DNA from: Umbilicaria muhlenbergii
Taxonomy: Eukaryota > Ascomycota > Lecanoromycetes > Umbilicariales > Umbilicariaceae
NCBI GenBank assembly: GCA_000611775.1
Contig: KK106981.1
Span: 565,592 to 629,591 of the forward strand
Length of the DNA: 64,000 nucleotides
Direction: 5' to 3'
Translations under genes and position numbers: made by a program
Notes under the pieces: generated by a model
Database searches by the model: none
Told to the model about the DNA's origin: nothing
The model's input: the letters and a program-made list of their open reading frames with translations, nothing else
Part shown: in pieces, positions 1 through 11,639 of the stretch
How positions within the stretch are numbered: the first letter of the stretch is position 1
How the letters are laid out: each line of letters starts with the position of its first letter

Positions 1-801
1 AATTACAGCAAAGTCAAAAGTTAATTCATATACACTGAATTCCTAGCCACAGTCAAATACCAGGGAATGAATTAACAGATAAAGCAGTCAAACAAGAAGC
101 TTCAAACTCAGAAAATGCAGTTATTAATGCAGACTCAAGACATACTTCTTTATCTTATATCAAAAAAGATATTGAGGAAATTGCCAAAGAGGAATGATTA
201 ATAAAATGACAAAATGCAAATCAAGGTCAACAATACAAGACATATATTACAAGGCCTGACTTAATTACAAAGTTAAAAGAATTATACAAATGTGAAAGGT
301 TAACCTTTACAATATTTATGCAATTAAAAATAGAACACAGCTATTTTAAATCATATCTTTGCAGATTACCTACATATGAAAACAATCAATGTTTTCAGTG
401 TAAGGTAAAACAGTCATCAGAGCATTTATTGTTAAATTGCAGGCAGTATAAACAAGAGCAGCAGGAGTTGAAACAGGAAATGCAAAAAGCAGAATTTACA
501 CAATTAACATTACAGTCACTACTTTGTACAAAGGAAGAGATTAAAAATACTTTAGTATTTTTAAAACACACAAAAATAGCTACATGAAAGTGGCTTTTAA
601 GGGGGGTTGAGGATGGAAATCAGGAAGTAGAGTGAGGAGATATTAAAAGAAATATTTAAAAATGTGCATCAATAACAGTCACAAAAGAAATTGATAAAAC
701 AAGCTGACTTGAGGTAATAAATACCTCACATATGTAAACTACACAGTGTCATAATCTTAGACTGCATACACTTAATGAAAAAATAAAAAAAATAAAAAAA
801 A
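1..801 (+). mobile_element. 3' end of a Tad1-like LINE (RNase H and terminal zinc finger), cut by the window start
   Basis: Plus-strand remnant of the LINE family found throughout the first 26 kb. The first 200 bases decode, with stops, as the end of an RNase H domain (motif around IPGNELTDKAV). Positions 318-587 are open and encode the C-terminal zinc finger typical of Tad1-like ORF2 (CFQCK...EHLLLNC, i.e. C-x2-C-x(n)-H-x4-C). If TGA is read as a mutated Trp codon, the frame runs on to about position 656. The element ends in an A-rich tail (AATAAAAAA repeats) near 770-801. The same 3' end recurs in inverse orientation at 3121-3900 and 23034-23591 and in direct orientation at 10727-11402. It is not coding-competent. 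Confidence 0.85.
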
Positions 802-839
802 CAACACATCAGCAGAGTTGATCTTTTTAGATTAATGCA

Positions 840-1860
840 AAATATTAAAATTAAAAGCAGTGAGTTTTATTGCTTGCTTGTCATTTAATTCCTTCATGTT
901 CATAAATCCTCATAAATTATTATGATCAGTTAATATCTTTATAATATAACAACTGCCTTTGAGGTAGTAATATTAATGTTTAAACATTATAATGATGACA
1001 AGGAGCTTCTGATTATGAGTTTTATATTAAATTTTTAAAGAAGACAGCTTTCTCAATTAAAATGCAACTGAATGTCACTCTCTGTTATTCAATAACTGAG
1101 ACAGGATGTCAGTGAATTTAATGATTAACACATTAATTTTCACCTGTATTCATAACTTTAAATCAAAGTGAATCAAAATGAGCATCTTTATAAAAGTTTT
1201 ATAAAGCTGATCAAATGCCTCCTTCACATCAATTAAGAATTTAAAAGATTTAAATTTCTTTTCATTCTTGTTATCTTTTATAAGGTTTGTTAAGAGAGCT
1301 GCAACTTGTAAATAATGCTTAATAAAGCATCTATAAAAGTTTGCAAAGCTCAAGAAGACTTGTACTTCTTGAAAAGTTTTTAATACTGATCAGTCTTGTA
1401 TAATATTCACTCATCACAGATTTATCACTATGCTGTCAGTAGTGATAATAAACTTTAAAAATTTTACCTTGATAATGAAGAATTCACACTTCTTAAAGTT
1501 CATGTAAAGTTGAAATCAACAGAGTCAGTTTAACATCTGCTTAATATGCACTCAGTGTTTCACTGATAATTTTAAATATATAAGAATGTCATTTAAATAA
1601 ACAACACAAAAGACATTCATAAGTGTTGTTAATGCTCAGTTGATGTAAGTCTGAAATATAACTGAAGTGTTGATTAATCTGAAAAGCATAATCATATACT
1701 CAAAGTGACTGTAATACATGTGAAACACTGTTTTTCACTCATTATCCTTTTTTATGCAGATACAGTGAGAGACAAAAAATTTACATTTTCATGTGATATC
1801 TTCTGTCAGTACCTATCAGACGTTGTGCATCTGATAGAGAAGTCAAGATGAGTTTAAAAA
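840..1860 (-). mobile_element. Ty3/gypsy LTR retrotransposon pol relic (reverse transcriptase)
   Basis: On the minus strand this decodes, with many stops, as the gypsy reverse transcriptase. From 1780 downwards I read the palm region (HFEYMIMLF), then the catalytic box as FCVVYLNDILIY (second Asp kept, first changed to Asn), then FKKCEFF. The segment 1353-1150 is open and contains the RT-RNase H connection (FANFYRCFIKHYLQVAALL... EAFDQL ... ILIHFD). No LTRs, integrase or gag were recognised, so the ends are approximate. It is a degenerate fragment mutated by the same AT-ward process as its neighbours. Confidence 0.8.
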
Positions 1861-1966
1861 ACATTAATTGAACTCATTAAATCTACAAATGTGACTTTGA
1901 AAGCTCATTATGTATGATCAGCCTTCATAAACATTGACCTCAAACATGTGACTTCAGAAGTTCATT
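1861..1966. repeat. Short tandem-like array, left part (interrupted by foldback element)
   Basis: Contains units built on GCTCATTATGCATGATCAGCC followed by TTCACACACATTGACCTCAA-like sequence. The array continues at 2959-3120, on the other side of the foldback element. The last nine bases (1958-1966, AAGTTCATT) are the presumed target duplication. Confidence 0.6.
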
Positions 1967-2958
1967 CATCCGCAACTTGACAACCTGCTCAAAAATAAGA
2001 TTTTAGTTAATAGTACTTTATGCGCTCAGAGCACTCTCTGAGCAGTAAATGAGATCATACAAATCTTACACTTTAAATAACTATTATACCTTCATAAATA
2101 ATAAAAAACTTTTTATGAAAAAGTTTTAGATCTCTTTATTCTGTACACTTTACAAACTAAAGATTTCTTCATAAGTTTTAATTTGCAATAGTTATGAATT
2201 AAAAAACTTTTAACTAATTATAAATATATTAGCATATTGAATAACTATTGCGCTTTTATACTTATAATATAACTTTCAGTTTATAAGTTGTAGAGAATAA
2301 GCTGTTTAAGAGTTTTCTTATACAAAGTTTCTTTTTATGTGTTGTTGTTGTTGAGTTATTCAAAAAGTCATTAAAAGTCTATTTATTAATATTGTGATTT
2401 TCATCACTGAAAGTTTAAAATCAATGTAACTTTTTAACAACAACAGTTATAAAAAAACTTTAAGTTATAGAACTGTTTAATAGCTTCTTCTCTACAACTT
2501 ATAAACTAAAAGTTATATCATAAGTATAAAAGCGCAATAGTTATTCAATATGCTAATATATTTATAATTAGTTAAAAGTTTTTAATTCATATCTATTGCA
2601 AATTAAAACTTATGAAGAAATCATTGAAGTTCTTTAAATATTCAGAACTCAACACTTATACAGTGCTTTCAGACTCAACAAATCATGATTTTTTATTGCA
2701 GAAAAGTAAATTTTAGCAAAAGTTTACTTATTATAAGTTTTACTGTTATTATAACACTGTGTGTGTACTTGTTTAAACAATTGTTTTAATAACTGTTTTT
2801 TTATCGCAAAATTTTGATGTTCCGCTCAAGATTTAAGGTTGAGCTCAAAGCACTCAAAGGATGCTAAGAGAGGCTGTTAGCTGAGACATGAGATCAGAAG
2901 CTCAGAGCGCTCAAAGTGCTAAAAATTAACTCAAAGCTAACTTGCTAAATTGCTGATG
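1967..2958. mobile_element. Foldback/MITE-like element, copy 1 (992 bp)
   Basis: AT-rich noncoding element with imperfect terminal inverted repeats (CATCCGCAACTTG at the left; reverse complement of the right end CATCAGCAATTTAG). It is flanked by AAGTTCATT (1958-1966) and AAGCTCATT (2959-2967), a 9-bp target duplication with one transition. Inside, about 150 bp at 2162-2310 is repeated in inverse orientation at about 2465-2622, so a single strand could form a long hairpin with a ~150-base loop. Similar copies lie at 17608-18727 and, truncated, at 23592-23821. No coding sequence is visible. The 9-bp duplication would fit a Mutator-like element, but there is no transposase to prove it. Confidence 0.65.
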
Positions 2959-3120
2959 AAGCTCATTACGCATGATCAGCCTTCACACACATTAATTAAG
3001 CTCATTGAGCCTACAAATGTGATTTCAGAAGCTCATTATGCATGATCAGCCTTCACACACATTGACCTCAAATGTTGACTTCAGAAGCTCATTATATATG
3101 ATCAGCCTTCACACACATTG
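2959..3120. repeat. Short tandem-like array, right part
   Basis: Three units of about 50-57 bp containing GCTCATTAYGCATGATCAGC and CTTCACACACATT. It is the continuation of 1861-1966 and ends exactly where the LINE A tail begins. Confidence 0.6.
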
Positions 3121-3255
3121 ATTTTTTTTATTTCTTCATTAAGTGTATGCAGTCTAAGACTATGACACTGTGTAGTTTATATATATGAGGTATTTATTAC
3201 CTCAAGTCAACTTGTTTTATCAATTTCTTTTGTGACTGTTATTGATGCACATTTT

Positions 3256-6200
3256 TAAATATTTTTTTCAATATCTCCTCACTCTACTTCCTGATTTCCA
3301 TCCTCAACCCCCCTTAAAAGCCACTTTCATATAGCTATTTTTGTGTGTTTTAAAAATATTAAAGTATTTTTAATCTCTTCCTTTGTACAAAGTAGTGACT
3401 GTAATGTTAATTGTGTAAATTCTGCTTTTTACATTTCCTGTTTCAGCTCCTGCTGCTCTTGTTTATACTGCCTGCAATTTAACAATAAATGCTCTGATGA
3501 CTGTTTTACCTTACACTGAAAACATTGATTGTTTTCATATGTAGGTAATCTGCAAAGATATGATTTAAAATAGCTGTGTTCTAATTTTAATTGCATAAAT
3601 ATTGTAAAGGTTAACCTTTCACATTTGTAAAATTCTTTTAACTTTGTAATTAAGTCAGGCCTTGTAATATATGTCTTGTATTGTTGACCTTGATTTGCAT
3701 TTTGTCATTTTATTAATCATTCCTCTTTGGCAATTTCCTCAATATCTTTTTTGATATAAGATAAAGAAGTATGTCTTGAGTCTGCATTAATAACTGCATT
3801 TTCTGAGTTTGAAGCTTCTTGTTTGACTGCTTTATCTGTTAATTCATTCCCTGGTATTTGACTGTGGCTAGGAATTCAGTGTATATGAATTAACTTTTGA
3901 CTTTGACATAATTCCTGCAGATTTGAATGAATTTGTTGTAAAACTTCTGTATTTGCAGATTTTTGCAACTTTTATATTACAGTTTGACTATCTGTAAATA
4001 TTCAGATGTTTTTCCTTAAAAACTGTCTTTGTATTGCTTGTTTTGTAGCCTGCATTATAACATAAAGCTCTGCATTTAGTACTTCAGTGTATTGATCTAG
4101 AAAGTAACTTTTTGTACTTCAGTGTATTGATCTAGAAAGTAGCTTTTTGTACTTGTATAATTATCTTTTATACAGTAAATTTCAGCTTCTATGTGATCTT
4201 TTGTACTTTGTGTTGTCTTTATGCTGATTTTTGACTCATCAGTGTAAAAGACTGATGTTTTGCATGCAATCAATTGCTTTACTTGAGCAAAGTGTTTTTT
4301 GATTATGATTTCTTTTGTTTCTGCTGAAACTTGAATATTTGCAATCTGTGTATTACTTTATAGTCATGGTTTTTGAGATATAATAGGTTTTTCCACTTGT
4401 CTTGATGATATTAATGTAGATATACTGTTTAGTATTTTAATTAATTGTGTAGGGTATTTTTTCCCTGGTGTATTTTGATTTCAGTTTAGAAATTTAAAGT
4501 TTATAAGTATGTCTTGACTTATTTGTGACTCTGATGAATATGAAGTGAGTATTCTCTGCCTGATATAATGATTTTCTGATAAGATTATAATTCTTAATGC
4601 ATATTTCCTGCATTTTTTGTATAATCTGACTTGTACCAGCTGAATATTTGCTTCAATTTTCATTGCAGCCCTCAGGGAAGTTCTAAAAGCTTTTAAGATC
4701 TTGTATAATGCTGAGTTTTGCATTTTTTTTAATTGTTTTAAGTAGTTTTTCTGATTTTTTCATCAAATTTCTGACCTGTAGTCACTAATTGATGTAATGT
4801 ATGCTTGATAAAGTTGTTTTACATTTTTAGCTGAAAGACCTAATTCTAAATTTGTTAATTTATTGATTAAGTGCATTACTCTGATTGCTGTAGAGACTTT
4901 TTTTTGAACATGTGTTTTGAAGTTCAGTTTTCTGTCTAGTCAAACTCTTAACCACTTGACTTCTTTGACTGGTTTTACCACTGTGTCATTTGGTAATGTA
5001 ATACTGTTTTCCGCAGGTTTTCTTGACTTTTCAAAGTGAATTAATTCAGATTTACTGTTATTAAACTGTACTGCGTTTGTTTCTGCTTATAAGAAGGCTG
5101 TTTCAGCTGCAGATTATAATTTTAAACAATTTTCTGCAGCTGATTTTTCAGTAATATATAGTGTCACATCATCTATATAGCTGGGTTTTTCCATATCTGA
5201 GAATTTAGCCTTGATTTTTGGGAATAAATGCCTTATATATATCAAAAACAGTATTGAGGATATTGATAATCCTTGTGAAATTCCTGTTTTGATTTTTTGC
5301 ATTTCTTGTCTTTCACCATCAAAGGCTAATCCTGATTTTCTATTTTCTAGAAAGAATTTTGTTCATGATTGTATTTGTACTAATAACTTCAATTTCTTCA
5401 TAATTGAGAGTAATTGCAGTAATAATACATGATCAAAAGCTCCCTTGACATTTAGTAACAGGCATGATAGAACATTTCTTTTGTTTTGAGCTGATTCTAT
5501 ATTATGTGTTAAGGTTAATACTGCATCAATTACTGATCTTTGTTTTCTTCCTTCAATTTAATCTTGATCTAATAAGTCTGTGACTTGACTTAGATATGAT
5601 AATCTAGTTGTCATGATTTTCTCTGCCACTTTGCTTAAACAATTTAATAATGTAATTATTCTGTAAGCTTTTGATTTTGAATAATCTGGCTTTTTCAGCT
5701 TTTTTAGAATAACACTTGTGCCTTGACATCAACATTTCAAGTGAAAGTCTGCTTGAATTAATTATTTATAAATTGTAAACATTAATTCTAATATTACCTG
5801 ATATGCTTTTTAAATAATAACAAAGGAAATATCATCTAATTTAGGTGCTTTCTTTGCGGAGGATGTAAATATAACTTGTTTAACTTCATTTTTTATTAAG
5901 TTTGATCAATTTACATGTATTGTGTCTTGATTATTCTTAATTTCAGCTGTAAAAGGTTCTGAATATATTGCTGTAATGAATGCTTAACATTTGTCTTGAA
6001 AATCCTGACATAATCTATTATTTTAATCTTGTATTGATGATATTTTCTTCATAAGTCATGGCTTTGTGTATTTATATGCTTGAAATACATCTTTTCCACT
6101 TGCTTCTGTAAGAAATGTTGTTCAGGATTTTTGTTTTGCATTTTTAATAACTTGAAAGTATTCAGATCTGCTTTTTGTGAATTTAATTCACTGTCTTTCA

Positions 6201-7211
6201 GATTAATCATGCTTGTTGTAATGTCTTCTTGCTGTTGACATTTCTTTTCTTAGCCTGATGAGGTTTTCCGTCCATCATACTTTGAATTTATTACATGATT
6301 TTCATCTAGGAATATTGTCTTCTGCAGTTTATGTAATTAGTCATTTGTTCTAATGATTGATTTAAACTTATTGCTTTTGCATTTTACTGTAATTCCTTTG
6401 TGAAGTTCTTTCAATCCACTTTTTATATATTGAACGGCGCGTTGAAAGAACTTTCCACCAGTGTAAGGTTTTCAGTAATTATGAAAAACTGAATAACCTC
6501 ATGATCTGAATCAGTATATACTTCTTCATTAACTTGTCAATCAATTACTTCTGATATTAATTGATTTGTTGCAAATGTTAAGTTTAAAACTGATGAATAT
6601 TATCTGTTTACAATATGTCTGATGAATGTCATGACGTCTGGTATATTGACTAAATCACAGTGATTTGTTTGCAGCCATTGTAGTAAACTTTCTGCATTTT
6701 TTGCCTCTGTGATTGTAGAATTTCATCATGCATGATGTGCATTAAAGTCTTCACAAACTAATGTTCTAGTTGTTGCACTTATTTGACTTAATGCTCTTTT
6801 CATTGTTCATGTATTTAATTCAGGCTGAAGAGACCTTTTATTATATACATTTAACAGTAGAATTTCTTCTAAACTTGATGCAGAAATAAACAAAGCTTGT
6901 AAATCTGCATCCTTTGATATATCTGATCTAGGCGTGCATTTTATTCCTTTGTTTGCTTTTGTAATAAATATTAAAACTCATGGTCTGAGTTCTGATGTTG
7001 AGATAATGCTAGTAAATACTGAGTGTGAAATAATACTGTTATTTGGCTCAATTCATAATTCTTGAATTAACACAATATCTATTTTCCTCACCGCAGCTTC
7101 TAAACATGATTGCATAGTATTTGTTGATCTATTGCAGTTATGTTGAAAAATCTGTATTTTAAATAATTCTTGCAGGTCTGTGTTTGAATGTTGTGTGTTT
7201 ATACTACACAT
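3256..7211 (-). pseudogene. LINE ORF2 relic (endonuclease, reverse transcriptase, RNase H)
   Basis: Begins at ATG 7211-7209, overlapping the ORF1 stop as TAATG. The endonuclease/exonuclease/phosphatase domain is legible at about 7100-6480 (LLLNVYN, CEDFNAHHAWWN). The reverse transcriptase box is in the open segment 5302-5114, with GISQGLSISSILFLIYI followed by YIDD in place of the usual YVDD or FADD. RNase H follows near 3950-3800 (IHWIPSHSQIPGNELTDKA) and the CCHC-like finger near 3590-3450. Most interrupting codons are TGA at positions where the family has Trp. It would have supplied target-primed reverse transcription; it is now nonfunctional. Confidence 0.85.
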
Positions 7212-9607
7212 TATTCATTCATGACTAGAGGGTCTCTGTCTGCTGAATAGAGTTCAACTGCTCTGTAATATTCACAGTCTTTGCTATTCACCTGGTGATT
7301 TTCTTTGCAATTTGCACACTTTATTATTGTGTGATCACATATTTCTTGTCCCTTTTTGCAAATAAAGCACGTGTGCTTCCTGATATAATGATTTCCGGCG
7401 CATATTTAGCATTTGGCTTTGTGCGTGCACTTATGCTGTGTGTGGCTGAATCCTTGACATTTGATGCATTATGTTGTTCATACGGTTTGCAGTCTGTGTA
7501 TTCCGCAGTATGTAGTGAGTTTTCAGCCACAATTAACTTAATTCTCAAGGCTTTTTCAGCCTCTTGACTGCTTGCAAAGGCAATGACTGCAGATGAGTGC
7601 TTTTTGAATTTTCTACTCTCTGCCGTAGACATTCAGCTTGGTTTACACATCAATTTTAAACCTTTATTGAAGATCTTCACCTCATTCTTTAGCAATTACA
7701 TTCCCTCTGCATTGTCAAAAATCTCTGTAGATACTTTATGTAGAATTATCTTATATCATTTCTGGTCTTTTCACACATGAACTAGGTCCAGGTTTAATTC
7801 TGGCTCTCAGATATTTTTATGTTGCAATAGCTCTTCTGCACTGCTCTCTTCTACTGCAGTGAGGATTATGTTATTTTGTGATCTAGAAATAGTAGCTGTT
7901 GCGATCAACACCTTTGCAATTTTTGCATTTTTCAATGCATTGTTGACTTTGTCTCAAACTTGCATTGGGTTGAAGCTTGCTGTTGCAATGTTAACAGTAC
8001 TCTGCGTTCCCTTTGTGTAATCTGCTTAATCTCTTTGACTAATGCAGACTTTTGCGCCTTTTTAACCACCTCCGTCCATGGTTTATTGCTGTTTTGAGTA
8101 GGCTGTCATTTGGGTCAGGTCAGGCCAGGTCCATGATCAAAGACCTGACCCACGGGTCCAGCCCCTCCACGGACCTGGTATCCAGTGGCCAACCAGGTCG
8201 ACCCTGAGGTACCCACATAGACACTGAACTAACTCAATCAGGTTAACTCCCGCGCGCTAAACTTTAATTTTTGAGCCGCGAACTTCAAAAAATAGATAAG
8301 GCCGCAAGGTAATGCCCTTATTAAATATGACATTGTGACTTGATTTCTTTGCAACTCTATTGAATTGTAGAGCTTAATGCGCCCGTCAATTTGATGCAAA
8401 AATCATCAAAAACGGATCACGGCGCATTGCGTTGTGTGGGTTTGAAGTTCAGGGTGGCGAACATCATCAATCAATCAACTTGACGAAAGTGTCAACTTTC
8501 AAACTCACATAACTTAATGCGCAGCGATCCGTTCTTGATGATTTTTGCATAGAATTGACGGGCGCGTTGAGTTCTATAATATATTAAATTATGGAAGGGT
8601 TTAGCCCTAATTATTGCGGCTCTCAGTGTCCTAATTACCCTCAGTGTCTGCTTTTATTACCCGCCCCGACCTGACACGCCAAGGTGGGTTCAAAATCACT
8701 GAGACACTGCCACCCGACCCGGCCCGACCCGGCCCGACTCAGTGTCGCCCCGACCCGCGGTGACAGCCTAGTTTTGAGTCAACATTTGCGCAAATGTTGA
8801 TTTTGAGCTTTGGTGTTTTTGGGCGTTTTCAGCATTTTCAGTCATACTCACTGAAAAGTTACCCAATTGAGCTGGATTTTTCACCATAGATTCAGGCCCT
8901 TGTTTTGCACTAGTATTGAAGGTCTCAGCCTTATCTGATGCAATTTGACTGTTTTGTATTTCCGCGTGCTGTTTTTGGCTGTTTTGTGCAAACGCTGCAT
9001 TTGCAACTTTTTGCATTTTCCTCATGTTTTCTGCAGCTGTTTTTACACTTGCATTCACACTGTCTGTTTTGCGCAGTAGTAAATCCATTTTAGAATTTAT
9101 GACCTGAATTTGGCTTTGCAAGTGATGATTTTGCATGTTTGTGTTCAAATTTGCCAATTGTGGACTTTTCACATTTTGTGGGTTTTGTGACTTTGCGAGG
9201 TGAAAAATTGCCTGATTTAGGTCAAATTTTTGCGACGGGTGTGATGCATTGACTAGATTTAGCAGCGCAGAATTTGCTGCTGAACACAGTGATTTCATCA
9301 TTTTGTGTCTCAAATTAAGCATTTTTCCACATTTACTCTGTTCACTGTTTTGTGAATTTTTGCAGTTTTCCTTTGAACTTTGAATCTGCACCTTCGCCGG
9401 TTGACTTTCCTGTGAGGAAGTGGTGTTTTTGCATTTTTTACCTTGCAATGTAACTTTTTTGATTTGCCTGTGTGTTTGTGAGAAGGTGAATGAGCTGTTT
9501 TGATTGCTATTCATAACAAAGTAGTTTTCTTTTGTTATAAATACCACTGGCATAAGTGTAGTGCACTGACTACTGTTTTCAGACTTCATGTCTGATGTTA
9601 TATTCAT
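7211..9607 (-). pseudogene. LINE ORF1 (gag-like) relic, split by a MITE
   Basis: The N-terminal 279 codons are still open (9607 down to the MITE at 8770). They are rich in Gln, Asn and Ser and resemble RNA-binding LINE ORF1 N-termini only in composition. Beyond the MITE the C-terminal part (about 7640-7211) reads SSAVIAFASSQEAEKALR, an RRM-like segment. After it come decayed zinc knuckles ending in CANCKENHQ and DCEYYRAVELY, typical of Tad1 ORF1. The same N-terminus occurs at 22394-23033 on the plus strand. The insertion and point mutations abolish the frame. Confidence 0.8.
8099..8770 (+). mobile_element. hAT-type MITE, copy 1 (672 bp, GC-rich, nearly unmutated)
   Basis: Nonautonomous element with terminal inverted repeats TAGGCTGTCA...TGACAGCCTA and a perfect 8-bp target duplication GTTTTGAG (8091-8098 and 8771-8778), the length made by hAT transposases. 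The first ~130 bp and last ~120 bp match the termini of the large hAT element at 12849-22208; the middle does not. An internal inverted repeat lies at about 8371-8440 and 8503-8574. Its GC content and CpG sites contrast with the AT-rich host LINE, so it inserted late or escaped mutation. Confidence 0.9.
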
Positions 9608-10425
9608 TATAACATTTTTTGATGTTTTCCTGACATTCTGGTCCTGATGGTATCCTGAATTTACCTCAAGTTTAATATCCCTTCCTTTATAAACTCAAGC
9701 ACAACCAAGAGTTTAAAGGCCCCATTTTTTATCCCTGATACTCAGAATAAGTAGCCCCTATGATTCTTAGGAATTTAAGTCTTATAAAAGCCTTTAAAAT
9801 CACCTGTAGCCTGGCTTAATCTGAGCTTATTCAAATAGAAAATGATATAAACTCATTGATCTTTACTCTTTATATATGAAATGCTTGATGAGAGTTCTTT
9901 ATATCTCTTGTACTCAGAATAGTGCTTTCCCCTGCAGGCTTTTTTATTAATCTGAGCTTTTTACAGTCCTTTATGTCAAACTCAAAAAGAATGACCTTTA
10001 GTATTGTAAAGCATGAAGGAAAATGCGGAAAAAGTGAAGTTTCATGATATTTTGCAAGGTGATTGATTTAAGGTTTAGTGCTTACACCTCATCAAAATTC
10101 TCAAGAACCGTGATTTGACGCATGTTGAATAATAACAAAAGCAGAAAGGAGTGAATAACAATGTGTTTTTGATGTTTTATGATTTGTAAAAGCAGTGTAA
10201 GATAGATTTAAATCTAATTCTTACATGACAAATCAAGAAAAAAGGTGTTGTGATTGTTGCATTGTTGTTTTTGTGATTTTTGATCATTTTTGATGTGAGG
10301 ATTATGACAACTTTATGATATGCTTGAATTTATCATGTTTTCACAATCACCGCTGGCTTTGAGAATTGAAAAAAAGGGTTTAAGTCTCTGAACTGAGTAG
10401 TTTATGAGGCCTATGAGTGACTTAA

Positions 10426-11639
10426 TTACTTTTTAGTTTTCACATACATGACTTGATTTCCTGCAACAGTATAAACTTCTTTATTGACTTGTCAATCAAT
10501 TATTTCTGATATTAATTGATTTGTTGCAAATGTTAAGTCTAGAACTGATGAATATTGTTTATTTACAATATGTTTAATGAACGTCATAGTGTCTGATATA
10601 TTAACTAAATCACAGTGATTTATTTGCAGTCATTGTAATAAGTTTTCTGCATTTTTTGCCTCTGTGATTGTGAAGTTTCATCATGCATGATGTGCATTAA
10701 AATCTTCACTGATTAAAGTTCTTGATAAAGCAGTCAAACAAGAAGCTTTAAACTCAGAAAATGCAGTTATTAATGCAGACTCAAGGCATACTTCTTTATC
10801 TTATATCAAAAAAGATATTGAGGAAATTGCCAAAGAGGAATGATTAATAAAATGACAAAATGCAAATCAAGATCAATAATACAAGACATATGCTACAAGA
10901 CCTGACCTAGTTATAAAGTCAAAAGAATTATACAAATGTGAAAGGTTAACCTTTACAACATTTACACAATTAAAATTAAGACATGACTATTTTAAATCAT
11001 ATCTTTGCAGATTACCTACATATGAAAACAATTAATGTTTTCAGTGTAAGGTAAAACAGTTATCAGAGCATTTACTGTTAAATTGCAGGCAGTATAAACA
11101 AGAGCAGCAGGAGTTAAAACAGAAAATGTAAAAAGCAGAATTCACACAACTAATATTACAGTCACTACTTTGTACAAAGGAAGAGATTAAAAATAGTCAC
11201 ATGAAAGTGACTTTTAAGGGGGGTTGAGGACAGAAATCAGGAAGTAGAGTGAGGAGATATTAAAAGAAATATTTAAAAATGTGCATCAATAACAGTCACA
11301 AAAGAAATTAATAAAACAAGCTGAATACCTCACATATGTAGACTACACAGTGTCATAGTCTTAGACTGCATACACTTAATAAAGAAATAAAAAAAATAAA
11401 AAAAAGTTCTTGATGTTGCAGTTATTTGACTTAACACTCTTTCTACTATTCATGTATTTAATTCAGGCTGAAGAGACCTTTCATTATATATATTTAACAG
11501 TAAGATTTCTTTTAAATTTAATGTAAAAATTAATACAGCTTGTACATCTGCATTTTTTAAAATATTTAACCTAGGTGTGCATTTTATTCCTTTATTTGCT
11601 TTTGTAATAAATGTTATAACTCATGATCTGAGTTCTAAC
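10426..11639 (-). mobile_element. LINE endonuclease-region fragment (minus), interrupted by a second LINE tail
   Basis: 10440-10726 and 11403-11639 correspond to LINE A positions about 6500-6770 and 6770-7010 (ORF2 endonuclease domain). They are split by the plus-strand LINE 3' fragment 10727-11402. The right part ends abruptly at 11639, where a hAT end (11640) begins. Noncoding relic. Confidence 0.75.
10727..11402 (+). mobile_element. 5'-truncated LINE insertion with target duplication
   Basis: A 676-bp copy of the LINE 3' end (RNase H end, zinc-finger region, 3'UTR, A-rich tail) equivalent to positions 86-801. It is flanked by the direct repeat AAAGTTCTTGAT at 10715-10726 and 11403-11414, a typical target duplication for target-primed insertion. 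It is severely truncated at the 5' end, as is usual for LINEs. Confidence 0.8.

Larger units (their letters stand above)
3121..10425 (-). mobile_element. Nearly full-length Tad1-like LINE, copy A (mutated, carries a MITE)
   Basis: The longest LINE copy in the window, read on the minus strand. Its A-rich tail lies at 3121-3135 (seen as a T-run) and its 5' untranslated region starts near 10425. The order 5' to 3' is a ~0.8-kb 5'UTR, ORF1 (9607-7211), ORF2 with endonuclease, reverse transcriptase, RNase H and terminal zinc finger (7211 to about 3256), a short 3'UTR and the tail. A 672-bp hAT-type MITE sits in ORF1 at 8099-8770. ORF2 is full of stops, so the copy is dead. The 5'UTR matches 12215-12848 plus 22209-22393 in inverse orientation, which fixes the 5' boundary. 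Confidence 0.85.

Noticed and set aside
2162-2622. CRISPR-like or attachment-site palindrome
   Set aside because: A single pair of inverted arms inside a repeated fungal element, without regular spacers; the genome is eukaryotic.
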